Origin: a virus
Reading direction: 5' to 3' (one strand)
Virus record (IMG/VR): IMGVR_UViG_3300030106_006091
Location: 3,319-67,318 of that record
Length of the DNA: 64,000 nt
Positions 47,672-56,903 of this stretch are shown here, one piece after another. The first letter of the stretch is position 1; each line of letters begins with the position of its first letter. The translations under genes were made by a program, and so were the position numbers. The notes under the pieces are model-generated. The model had not been told where the DNA came from, ran no database searches, and saw only the letters and a program-made list of their open reading frames with translations.

Positions 47672-48571
47672 ATGAGATATCCACCACTACCCAAAATGAA
47701 AAAGAAGAAGGGCGTCAAGAAGAAGTTTGTTGGCGGTCTTCTGGGACGTCGTGCTGCTAGGCAGCGTGCTAAGGAAGAGGGCCTTACAGGTAAGGAACTT
47801 AGAAAAGCAGGACGTCAGGGCTTTATGTCCGGCACTGGCCTGGGAAGAATAGCAGGTGCTGTGCAAGGTTTTAGAGCAAACAAAGGCATGGGTTTTAAAG
47901 AAAGGTTGAAGGGAGCCGCTGCAGGCGCTGCTGGTGGTTTTAACAACCGAGCAAATGCAGGTCTTGCTGAACGTATCCAAGAAGGTTATGGGGACAGACT
48001 TGATGCCATGCAAAATCCAGAAGTAGCTCCAGAATTGGAAGAGACAGATGCAGCAATGACTGACGCTGTGGGCGGGGGTGTAGATACTTCTGCTGCAGGT
48101 GCTGGTATGGACAGTGGTGGTAACATAGCCGCTAAGCGTGGAGGTCTTAGAGATAGAAGAAGAAGAAGAAAGCAGAGCGGGGGCATGTTTGAAATGACCA
48201 AGAAGGAGAAAGACAAGGCTAAGGTTGAGGCCATCAAAGGCACCCGTACTAAGAAAGAGGAGCGTGAAGATAAGAGAGATGAGAGGCAGGTTGGTCGTAA
48301 GGTCAAGAGATACAAGCGTATAGGAGAGCGGAGAAAGAAGTCAGACAAGCAAGGTGCTGGAGAAGTTGGTCTTAACATATACAAAAAAAAGCTTCAGGAC
48401 AGAGCTAAGAGAAAGCGTAAGCGCAAAGCAAGAAGGCAGAAAGTTAGAGACTTTGGAAGTAAAGTAAAAGCAGCTTCACAAGCTAGAAGAACAGCTAGAA
48501 GAAACCGTAGAAAAGAACAGTCTAACAGCGGGTCTGGTTGCCAGGGCGCAGGCTGCGGAGCATACGAATAA
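47672..48571 (+). CDS. Second Lys/Arg/Gly-rich protamine-like protein
   Basis: A 299-residue protein (start at 47672, or at 47696). It is built like its neighbour: a KKKKGVKKK start, a Gly/Ala helix segment (FKERLKGAAAGAAGGF), a short acidic/neutral insert at about 110-150, then a Lys/Arg-rich second half (RRTARRNRRKEQ). It ends in SGCQGAGCG with two Cys. The two genes look like a duplicated pair. Confidence 0.7.
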   Translation: MRYPPLPKMKKKKGVKKKFVGGLLGRRAARQRAKEEGLTGKELRKAGRQGFMSGTGLGRIAGAVQGFRANKGMGFKERLKGAAAGAAGGFNNRANAGLAERIQEGYGDRLDAMQNPEVAPELEETDAAMTDAVGGGVDTSAAGAGMDSGGNIAAKRGGLRDRRRRRKQSGGMFEMTKKEKDKAKVEAIKGTRTKKEEREDKRDERQVGRKVKRYKRIGERRKKSDKQGAGEVGLNIYKKKLQDRAKRKRKRKARRQKVRDFGSKVKAASQARRTARRNRRKEQSNSGSGCQGAGCGAYE

Positions 48572-48582
48572 CAACAAGAAAC

Positions 48583-48891
48583 ATGAAATATCCAGATTTT
48601 AAAAAAACCGGAGGAGCGTCTTATAAGAAGGGGGGCTTCAAAATAAGTGGTCCCTGTAAGTCCGCTGCTAGGTCTAAATTTGATGTGTACCCATCAGCCT
48701 ACGCTAACGCTTGGGGTGTTCGCTGTACTAAAGCAGGAGGTCCTGGTAGTATGGGCAAGTCCAAGAAGAAAAAGAAGGGCGGATTCCCTGACTTGACTGG
48801 TGATGGTAAAGTGACCAGAGCTGACATCCTCAAGGGTAGAGGCGTCATCAAGAAGAAGGGTGGAGTGAAAAAGTGTAAGCACGGCTGTTAA
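48583..48891 (+). CDS. Basic protein with EF-hand-like loop
   Basis: A 102-residue protein from the ATG at 48583 (MKYPDFKKTGG). The segment FDVYPSAYANAWGVRCTKAG is followed by a single calcium-loop-like motif DLTGDGKVTRADIL, as in EF-hand or dockerin loops, and by a KKKGGVKKCKHGC end. An earlier start at 48538 lies inside the previous gene. A calcium role is suggested by the motif alone. Confidence 0.7.
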   Translation: MKYPDFKKTGGASYKKGGFKISGPCKSAARSKFDVYPSAYANAWGVRCTKAGGPGSMGKSKKKKKGGFPDLTGDGKVTRADILKGRGVIKKKGGVKKCKHGC

Positions 48892-49373
48892 TGCACACGA
48901 TTAAGGACATACATAAAGATTACCTAGAGCATGTTGATGACCCCATAGAAACCCGTTTGTTCAAACAGATCTGTGAGGAATTCAACATGCAGGTAATTGA
49001 GTTAGTCCTAGAAGGTAAAGAGTTTAGTATGGGGAGCAATCTATCAACGCTCTCCATACGACGTATAGAACGCAATCCCAGCAAGCCTACGATAGACTGG
49101 TGGGAGAGTAACAAGTACAAGCAAGAACTTCTCACAGAAGGGAAGGAGCTGTACAACAACGAGACAGGGGAAGGTGAGAAGTGGTTCATCTACTACACCG
49201 ACCCTTGGTACTGTAAGTACCATTGGCAGAAGTCCAGATGCAAGCTGGCTAACAAGACTGCCTACAGGTTTACCCCTACCCGAGGAGTAAAGGGGAACAA
49301 GGAGAAACTTACATCACTCCTCAAAAATGATGACTTAGCATATTTAAGATTCAAGAAGCATGGCAACATATGA
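48891..49373 (+). CDS. Conserved-type ring or collar protein
   Basis: A 160-residue protein. The pattern of TIDWWESNKYKQELLTEG, WFIYYTDPWYCKYHWQKSRC and YRFTPTRGVKGNKEKLTSLL is one I recall from crAss-like phages, between collar and tail genes. Two Cys and many Trp/Tyr suggest a compact fold. Exact role unknown. It overlaps the next gene by 14 bases. Confidence 0.68.
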   Translation: MHTIKDIHKDYLEHVDDPIETRLFKQICEEFNMQVIELVLEGKEFSMGSNLSTLSIRRIERNPSKPTIDWWESNKYKQELLTEGKELYNNETGEGEKWFIYYTDPWYCKYHWQKSRCKLANKTAYRFTPTRGVKGNKEKLTSLLKNDDLAYLRFKKHGNI

Positions 49374-50355
49374 TACCATATCGTGTAAAGAGATTGTCCG
49401 TAAGGTCATGCGAGATCTCAAGCCTGACGACGGCAACTGGATTTATGATGCTGTAGAATGGACTGGTGAAGCACTTGAGCATATAGGTGCAGGCGCTCAC
49501 GTTGAAAGCAAGGGGTGCATACTGGATGTAAAAGACTTCAAGGCGGCTTTGCCTGCAGACGTGTACTACATCAACCAGGTAGCCATAAATCAGACAGAGC
49601 AAGAGATGGCCATAAGATCAAAGATCCAAGCTCTGCAGGAAGACTTAAAAGAATTTTTGGGACTACAAACGCTTATTGGATCAGGAATTGTTGACACTCT
49701 ATCTCTGGTGGCAGACGGAACAATCTCAAGTAGTCTTACAGACACCAAGGTTGATAATTTGATAAATGTAACAAAAGCTCTGCTTCCGTCTATAAACAAG
49801 TTTAGGGTAGATGCGGCTGTTGTTTACAATGCATACATGCACCCTGACACAGGCACTCTAACACCTCTTAAGTATTGTACAACAAACTTTCCTAGGGGCA
49901 TACACTGCGATGATTGTGTAAACGAGCATACGCATGCTACACCTGAATGCTACCTCATAGAGAACAACATGATAAAAACATCCTTCGAGGAAGGAAAGAT
50001 ATGTTTGTCCTACACAGCATTTGCCACAGACGCAGATTGCTGGCCTCTAATACCTAATGACATCAGTTTCAAAGAGGCAATGTTCTGGTACATATACAAG
50101 AAGCTATTGTTGTCTGTCACGGTTGATCCAAACAACAACGGCCTTAGCTATGACTATGCAGATAGCAAGTGGAAATACTACTGCACCCAAGCACGTAATG
50201 AAGCCAAGTACCCAGACATAGCTAGGTACGAGTCGTTCATGAACCAGTGGGTCAGACTGATCCCGCGTATCAATCTATACGATGATGGATTCGAAGAGCT
50301 AGGAGACAGAGAGAATTTGTACAGAGGAAACTATAGCGTTCGATCAACACGATGA
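49360..50355 (+). CDS. Ring protein (crAss-like portal-vertex component)
   Basis: A 331-residue protein. A helical start (CKEIVRKVMRDLKPDDGNWI) is followed by a coiled coil (SKIQALQEDLKEFLGL) and, in the second half, a Cys-containing segment (CDDCVNEHTHATPECY). Order and fold pattern match ring proteins that stack below the portal in crAss-like virions. It overlaps the tail stabilisation gene by four bases. Assignment is moderate. Confidence 0.62.
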   Translation: MATYDTISCKEIVRKVMRDLKPDDGNWIYDAVEWTGEALEHIGAGAHVESKGCILDVKDFKAALPADVYYINQVAINQTEQEMAIRSKIQALQEDLKEFLGLQTLIGSGIVDTLSLVADGTISSSLTDTKVDNLINVTKALLPSINKFRVDAAVVYNAYMHPDTGTLTPLKYCTTNFPRGIHCDDCVNEHTHATPECYLIENNMIKTSFEEGKICLSYTAFATDADCWPLIPNDISFKEAMFWYIYKKLLLSVTVDPNNNGLSYDYADSKWKYYCTQARNEAKYPDIARYESFMNQWVRLIPRINLYDDGFEELGDRENLYRGNYSVRSTR

Positions 50356-53300
50356 AGAAGTTTGTAGCAGGTATGAGCAAAGACACGTCCAAGGCTGACC
50401 AGCCTGATGGGACGTTTCGTGATGCACTAAATGCTGTAGTCAACATAGAGACGGGTACAGTAAACAACGAGTACGGTACTACGACTGTGGTGGGCGCCAA
50501 CATAGACGTAATAGGAGCCATACCGATCGATGAGGACAGGGTAGTATTCTTAGGCCTGAACGCGAGCGAAGAATGCATCATAGCATTGTCTGATCCAAAG
50601 AAGGGTGAGAGCACCATATTGTACAAGAACTCTGAGCTCAACTTCAAAAGGTCACACCCTATAGCAGGTGAGTATAGAAAAGATGCGAAGAATGACATCA
50701 TCATATACTTCACAGACAACTACCATGTGATAGATGAGGACATCAACGAAGCAACTTACGTCTCCGACTACAACCCTCCTAGAGCATTTAATGTAACCAG
50801 ACAGCTGCAGGCGTTTGCCTTGGAAGAGGCAGAGGGCTTTACCGCCAACCCTGAAGTACTGTATGGAGAGGTGAACTTCAATGTTGAGAAGCTCACACTG
50901 TTTCCTGACGTAGGTACACACACAAGAATAAAGAACGCCCACGTCAGAGAGGGAGGAGCAGTTGTAGCTGCTACATACCACCTGGCCCTTGCGTATGCTG
51001 ATGAGGATTTTGTAGAGACAAACTACTTTGTAGTATCTAACCCACTGTACGTAATACCAGAACCTGACAACACCCTGCCCGCAGACATTGTCATAGGAGC
51101 TCAGAAGGGCACAGTCACAACAAAGTCATTGCATTGGGAACTGTACGTGCCTCGTAATGTAAACTACAAATACGTGCAGCCTGCGGTGATACAAAGGATA
51201 GGTACCGCAGAAAACGTATACAAACTGCAGCGGGTGGAGATTCAGTGGAGCAGCGGAGAGGACATAGGACTGTTCACAAACGTAAGTGAAATTAGCGACA
51301 CTCCTAACATACCTATCCAGTCTTTCGCTGATGCAGTCTTGGCGAATGACTTCACTGCCGCCCGGGGTCTAGAAAGACAGGGGTACGGTGGTGGAGATGA
51401 TAGTGCAGGACAAAGACAGAGGAACTTACCGTCTGCTCCATACAGAAGCGATGGCGCTACAGGGTTCAAGCTGTACAACGTAGTATACACTGGTCGTGAG
51501 GATGCTTCTACGATGAGCACACTGGACATTGTAGCAGACAAGATAAAGTACCTAACAGCTAGAACGCTGACTCAGCTTAACGATCAATTGTACCTAGGCA
51601 ATCTGATATCTAGAAAAGATATCGGGTTTCAGAGGTACGCCGGCAACATCAAAGTGTCACCCAAGGTCAAAGCAGTAGAGGGATTCGATCGTAGATCATT
51701 TGATATTATCACCCTCAATAAGGGGTACGGTACAATGACAATGCCGTACTGGCATGCCAGTGACCACCCTAGAGGGTTTGATGGTATGGGTCAGACATAC
51801 TTCCAATCCATAGGTGCGGACAACTCACCGGAGACCCCAGTTACAGCTACAGCCGTAGAGAGCATGTACCCAGACTACATCAGTGCAATAGCTGACTTCT
51901 TGAGGTACCCAAGCACTGGAGGTCAGAAACTTAAGATAGGGGGCAACAAAACTGGTGTACAGTACACTCTCAACGACGCAACCAGAAGGGGGTACAAAGA
52001 CAACAGGTTTACATACAGAGGCAAGAGCTTCCGCAGAGGAGACGTATATGCGTTCTACATATCATTTGTACTAAGAGATGGTACAGAAACATATGCATAC
52101 CACATTCCAGGTAGGCCTCCGCTTCCATTGATCTGGTCGTCCATACAGGACAATATTGTAAGTCAGACCGGTTACACGGAAGAAGAGAAGTGGCAGTTTT
52201 TGCTGGGCAGGTCCTTCTCAACTCTAGAGGATGAATACTTAATGGAGAACGACAAGTTCACCACACTGTCGTACCTCCAAGCTTACTCCCACGGGTACCA
52301 CCCAACAGAGGCAATAGACTTGAATAGGGAGTCTAAGATCTACCAATACGTAGATACATCATACGATGTGGCTTATACACAGCTAGACACTAGTGCAACA
52401 TACAAGGCTCTTAGAAACGATATGGGTTTCTGGGAGAACGAGAACGAGTTCTACCCGGCGAGTGATGACTTTAGGCTGACAGATGTCAATGAGAATGGTA
52501 CGGCTCAGGAGCAAATTCTGTTCCCCAGCAGTGACAACTACGAGAACTGGTTCTACAACCTGCTAGACAATGTGGGCAGAGGACGCAGAGTTAGGCACCA
52601 CAGAATGCCATCTAACTACAACAGAGAGAGATCCTACATACAATACTCCACTGCAAGCATTGCCCCTCCTAGCACTGAATCAGATGAGGTGGGCAGCTTG
52701 AGCTTTGATAGAAACTACGGAGCATTGTTCTTTGAGAATACAGCTGACCTTTCACAAAGAGGCTTCATGGCTGGCTACGAAACAGGAACAGGTCCTAATA
52801 CAATAGGTAGTGGAGATGTACTTGTAGCAGCTCCTTGGGTGTCAAGCCATAGAGATAAGAGCACAATTATAGGAGGAGAAGCCTACGGCTACACAAAGAA
52901 GAGACTTATCACAAACGAGACAGCTAGAATACTAGGTATACAACTGAACAATCTAAAGATACCTAGACATATGCTGAGGGAGATACAGGGGTATAAGATC
53001 TACTTTGCAAAGAAAGAAGGCACAGATAAGCTTGTGGCAGGTCAGAGCCTGTCAATACCATGTATACCTAGGTATGCTGCATCCCCTAACCAGAACAGGC
53101 TCCTTGCTCGTAAGGGACCATACTTCAATGCATTCTATGCATATGGGGGTCTGAGAAATGACATGGAAGCAGCAATGGCAATAGCCTCTAAGTGGAGAGG
53201 AGCTTACCAAGAGGAAACGACATTTGAGCCCTCAGCTGAAAGAGCAGTACCAGAGAGCTCATATACGACCGTTAGCCCTGTAGATCAGATGTTCCGTTAC

Positions 53301-56300
53301 TACGGCAACCCTGTATTTACCTTCCATGACTTTACTCTGCTACGCAAGAGACCGTCCTTGAATACAATAACGCACGTTCAGTGTCAGGCAGCTATTGCAT
53401 TTAGACACTACCAAGGAGGTCCAGGTGTGTTTGGTACACGTAAGAGCGACCAGGAATTGTCTGATGCCAACCCAAACGATACTACGGATAAGGCAAAGAT
53501 CACAACCTTCCCGTCCATAGGGTGGATATCTCAGGCTCTGGGTAACACCATAGACTACAATGTAGACGGCGAGATATACGATACGACGGATACGTTCATA
53601 GACGCGGACGAGGATGTCAACAACCCATACGGCAATGACAACCCACCAGCAGACGACGAGGATAAGCCAGGAGGTTTCTTCAAGAGAGCATTCAGACGTC
53701 TCCGTGGTAAGGAGAAGGATGTAGATGATGTAGAAGATTACAGCGACGTGTCCGAGCTGCGAGCTCGTAGATACCGTATACGACAGTGGAGAGGTGGGGC
53801 ATACATAGCATGTGCACACTACTACCCACAAGACATCTACCTGCACAGAGAAATCGTTACGGGTGGAGATCACAGAGTAGAAGCAACTGAAGGAGAAAAC
53901 AAGTGGGGGTGGTCAAACTACACTGGAGGTCCCAATTCTGGTGGAGGTGCGGGGTATGACTTCTATGAGAGTTATCACACCCCAAAGAATAACCAGTTTA
54001 CTTTTGTTGTAGACCCAGGTAGTAAGACATACTTACCAGGACAAAGAAACCTTAAAACCCCAGAATCGAGCTCATTCAAGGGGGCCCACTATATATTCAA
54101 CAGGGGAGGAGAGAGTTCCATAGTGATGGCACTTGTAAGTGGACTACCCCACCTTAAAGGTTTGGTGCCCTGGAGAGCAGGTGCAGAGGATTACGATCCT
54201 TGGTATTATAAAGATGCTGGTACGCTTGGTAAAAATGGGCCCTACAACATAGCTGCGTGGGGAGATGAGGACAAGTTCTTGTTCCCTGATGCGTGGCACA
54301 ACAACGATGACCCTAAGCCAAACTACCCAATACCTGACTACATTGCTCAGAACACAACTCTTTACCCAGATGTGCAGACAGCAAGCTCTCAGTACAAGGG
54401 GTTGAACTACACGCTGTCCGGTGCAGATCCAAAGTATGGATTCCCAATGGCATGGTTGATCAATGTGTGCTCTGCAAAAACGGATGTGTACACCCCGTTT
54501 GACAAACAGACGCTTGTATGGACAGGCTTCTATCATTCAATCGCAGAAGAGTTTTCTGACTTTGAGCAATCGAATGATCTAACTCAAGGGTACGTATATG
54601 AACAACTTGCAAAGCCTGTAGCAGATGCTGTAACAAGTATAGTAGACGGTAACGGCGATACTGTAGAGTTACCATCAGTTGCCTACTTCAAGGGCAATAC
54701 GACTGATGAGATATACGGGGGTGACACATACATAACTAGATATGCGTTCAGAACAACATCGCATAGCTATGGGCACTCTTGGTTTAGAGCCTCTACTGCA
54801 TTGAATGATGCGGGCCCCGGCAGCAATACTGACGATGACATGAAGGTGATATCTCACCCTGATGCCATCGATAACAGTAGAAACACAAGGCAAAAAGACG
54901 TACCGGACTTCTTGTCTCTCAGTGACTTTGGAACTGCTTGGGGCACCACATCTGGTATGGCTGTATGGTCAGCTGCAGGTAGTAGCCTATCAAACATAGA
55001 CCCTTCAGATGGATTAAGCAGCTCTGAAACAAATCAGATAGAGTCATTTATTAGTGACACACTTCTGAATGCAAACAACTGGCAGCAGGGTAACTCAGAC
55101 CCGATGACAGCCCTGTTTACATTTATGGTAGAGTCAGAGGACAACATAGGTCTACGCCACCAGAAGGACAGCGAAGCAGGAGTAGCTACCAAGTTCTTTG
55201 ACTTCAATACTGCAGCAGAGGTGTTGTTCTCTCCTCCCACACAAGACTTTACAAAACAGGACAACCTGTTGTATGAGGACCACTTGAACTTCATGCAGGA
55301 TAAGAAGGTGGCTATGCCTTTCCCTAAAGCTAGGGCAGGCGTAGAAGAGAACGACTCGTTTACGAACAGAGTCATAAGATCTAAGAGAGCTACAGGGTCA
55401 CTGTCTGACAGATACCGTGAGTTCCTTGCCAACGATTACGCAGACATACCTAAGAACAGAGGTGACATTACGAACCTGTTCACAGTGGGGGACACTCTGT
55501 ACATACACACAGAGAAGGCGTTGTTCCAAACAAAGGGTAACGAACAGCTTGAACTGGGAAGTGTCAAGGCGTTCATCGGCAGCGGTGACATCTTTGCCAT
55601 TGCACCTACAGAGCTGCAGAACTCAGAGATAGGATATGGTGGTACTACCTCATTCCTGTCCTCAGTCACTACACAGTTCGGGCACTTGTATGTGGACCGC
55701 AGAGGCAGACGAGTACATGCAGTTGCAGGAGGACAGATACAAGAGGCCATGAAAGGAATGGAGCACTGGCTGCGTGACAACATACCGTTCGAGATAGAAA
55801 GGTATGGCATCAATGTAGACTCAGAGTCATTCCCATACAACCCTGAGGCTACGACAGACAAGAACAATGCAATGGGATTCCACGTGGGCTACGATGCGAA
55901 GTTCAAGCGCATAGTGCTTACAAAGAAAGAAAGAGTTCCCAATCAGTACTTTATCGACGAGTTCAATGCAGGCAACATTGCAGTAGAAGAGAACATGTTT
56001 GTTGAGACGGGAGGATGTGCAGATGACACTGCCGCAGAGGAAGCAAAAATTAGTTTTGCTGTAAACACGTCTACTCACAGGCCGGAAGGTCCTGGAGATA
56101 GAGCTAAGCAAATAGCAGCAGATCAAACAGATAGAGCTAACGTAACTACAGTGACATGCGGCCCAATAGGTCTCAGCAACGATACGTACTTTGAGGACTC
56201 AGGGTGGACGCTGTCATACCTGCCAGAACTAGGTATATGGGTAAGCCGGCACAGCTACATGCCCAGCTTGTACATCAATGGTGATGTACACCTGCACTCT

Positions 56301-56903
56301 ATAAATGGGACAGGGTTCTACAGGCATGACAATGAAAAGCAGCCTGGTAATTTCTACACCCAACTTTACAACTTCGAGTTAGAGTTCATAGACAATGCCG
56401 CGCCTTCATCAGTAAAACTATACAGCAATGTATTCTACTGGGCTGATGCGAAGAAGCGTGATGACAATAACGTGACAGAGTTTAAACGTCAGACCTTCCC
56501 GATCTTCGACAAGTTCTACGTATACAACGTAGACCAGATATCAGGGGAGTCTACAGATATTTCGTATCTTAACAACTGCAGATTGGTGGACAAGATATGG
56601 TATCTAAATTCGTTCAGAGACATGTCGTCTGTTGTATCTAATACAAACGACTACATCAATACTGGAAAGCCTAATGTGGTGGGGCAGCTTACTACATCAA
56701 TACAATCTACCAGGGAGGACATTAGCATGTTCACTGCAGAGGGAGTACCAAACCCCGACTACATAGATCTGTCTAAGAACTGGTTCGACCAAAAGAAGTT
56801 TGCAGGACACTACTTAGGTGTAAGGCTTATCAGTAATAACCAAAGTGAAAACTTGATACACTTGTACGCTGCAGGTACAAAGTATCGTACATCTTACAGA
56901 TAA
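50352..56903 (+). CDS. Tail stabilisation (muzzle, P22 gp10-like) protein
   Basis: A 2183-residue protein. Its N-terminus (KKFVAGMSKDTSKADQPDGT, FRDALNAVVNIETGTVNNEY, then YFTDNYHVIDEDIN) matches the family of P22 gp10-like tail stabilisation proteins of crAss-like phages, which close the tail nozzle. Those are shorter, so this one carries long insertions, including an acidic/basic linker near residues 1080-1140 (DDEDKPGGFFKRAFRRLRGK). A later LFTVGDTLYIHTEKALF segment looks like the conserved C-terminal core. This gene is the best single sign of crAss-like kinship. Confidence 0.8.
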   Translation: MKKFVAGMSKDTSKADQPDGTFRDALNAVVNIETGTVNNEYGTTTVVGANIDVIGAIPIDEDRVVFLGLNASEECIIALSDPKKGESTILYKNSELNFKRSHPIAGEYRKDAKNDIIIYFTDNYHVIDEDINEATYVSDYNPPRAFNVTRQLQAFALEEAEGFTANPEVLYGEVNFNVEKLTLFPDVGTHTRIKNAHVREGGAVVAATYHLALAYADEDFVETNYFVVSNPLYVIPEPDNTLPADIVIGAQKGTVTTKSLHWELYVPRNVNYKYVQPAVIQRIGTAENVYKLQRVEIQWSSGEDIGLFTNVSEISDTPNIPIQSFADAVLANDFTAARGLERQGYGGGDDSAGQRQRNLPSAPYRSDGATGFKLYNVVYTGREDASTMSTLDIVADKIKYLTARTLTQLNDQLYLGNLISRKDIGFQRYAGNIKVSPKVKAVEGFDRRSFDIITLNKGYGTMTMPYWHASDHPRGFDGMGQTYFQSIGADNSPETPVTATAVESMYPDYISAIADFLRYPSTGGQKLKIGGNKTGVQYTLNDATRRGYKDNRFTYRGKSFRRGDVYAFYISFVLRDGTETYAYHIPGRPPLPLIWSSIQDNIVSQTGYTEEEKWQFLLGRSFSTLEDEYLMENDKFTTLSYLQAYSHGYHPTEAIDLNRESKIYQYVDTSYDVAYTQLDTSATYKALRNDMGFWENENEFYPASDDFRLTDVNENGTAQEQILFPSSDNYENWFYNLLDNVGRGRRVRHHRMPSNYNRERSYIQYSTASIAPPSTESDEVGSLSFDRNYGALFFENTADLSQRGFMAGYETGTGPNTIGSGDVLVAAPWVSSHRDKSTIIGGEAYGYTKKRLITNETARILGIQLNNLKIPRHMLREIQGYKIYFAKKEGTDKLVAGQSLSIPCIPRYAASPNQNRLLARKGPYFNAFYAYGGLRNDMEAAMAIASKWRGAYQEETTFEPSAERAVPESSYTTVSPVDQMFRYYGNPVFTFHDFTLLRKRPSLNTITHVQCQAAIAFRHYQGGPGVFGTRKSDQELSDANPNDTTDKAKITTFPSIGWISQALGNTIDYNVDGEIYDTTDTFIDADEDVNNPYGNDNPPADDEDKPGGFFKRAFRRLRGKEKDVDDVEDYSDVSELRARRYRIRQWRGGAYIACAHYYPQDIYLHREIVTGGDHRVEATEGENKWGWSNYTGGPNSGGGAGYDFYESYHTPKNNQFTFVVDPGSKTYLPGQRNLKTPESSSFKGAHYIFNRGGESSIVMALVSGLPHLKGLVPWRAGAEDYDPWYYKDAGTLGKNGPYNIAAWGDEDKFLFPDAWHNNDDPKPNYPIPDYIAQNTTLYPDVQTASSQYKGLNYTLSGADPKYGFPMAWLINVCSAKTDVYTPFDKQTLVWTGFYHSIAEEFSDFEQSNDLTQGYVYEQLAKPVADAVTSIVDGNGDTVELPSVAYFKGNTTDEIYGGDTYITRYAFRTTSHSYGHSWFRASTALNDAGPGSNTDDDMKVISHPDAIDNSRNTRQKDVPDFLSLSDFGTAWGTTSGMAVWSAAGSSLSNIDPSDGLSSSETNQIESFISDTLLNANNWQQGNSDPMTALFTFMVESEDNIGLRHQKDSEAGVATKFFDFNTAAEVLFSPPTQDFTKQDNLLYEDHLNFMQDKKVAMPFPKARAGVEENDSFTNRVIRSKRATGSLSDRYREFLANDYADIPKNRGDITNLFTVGDTLYIHTEKALFQTKGNEQLELGSVKAFIGSGDIFAIAPTELQNSEIGYGGTTSFLSSVTTQFGHLYVDRRGRRVHAVAGGQIQEAMKGMEHWLRDNIPFEIERYGINVDSESFPYNPEATTDKNNAMGFHVGYDAKFKRIVLTKKERVPNQYFIDEFNAGNIAVEENMFVETGGCADDTAAEEAKISFAVNTSTHRPEGPGDRAKQIAADQTDRANVTTVTCGPIGLSNDTYFEDSGWTLSYLPELGIWVSRHSYMPSLYINGDVHLHSINGTGFYRHDNEKQPGNFYTQLYNFELEFIDNAAPSSVKLYSNVFYWADAKKRDDNNVTEFKRQTFPIFDKFYVYNVDQISGESTDISYLNNCRLVDKIWYLNSFRDMSSVVSNTNDYINTGKPNVVGQLTTSIQSTREDISMFTAEGVPNPDYIDLSKNWFDQKKFAGHYLGVRLISNNQSENLIHLYAAGTKYRTSYR

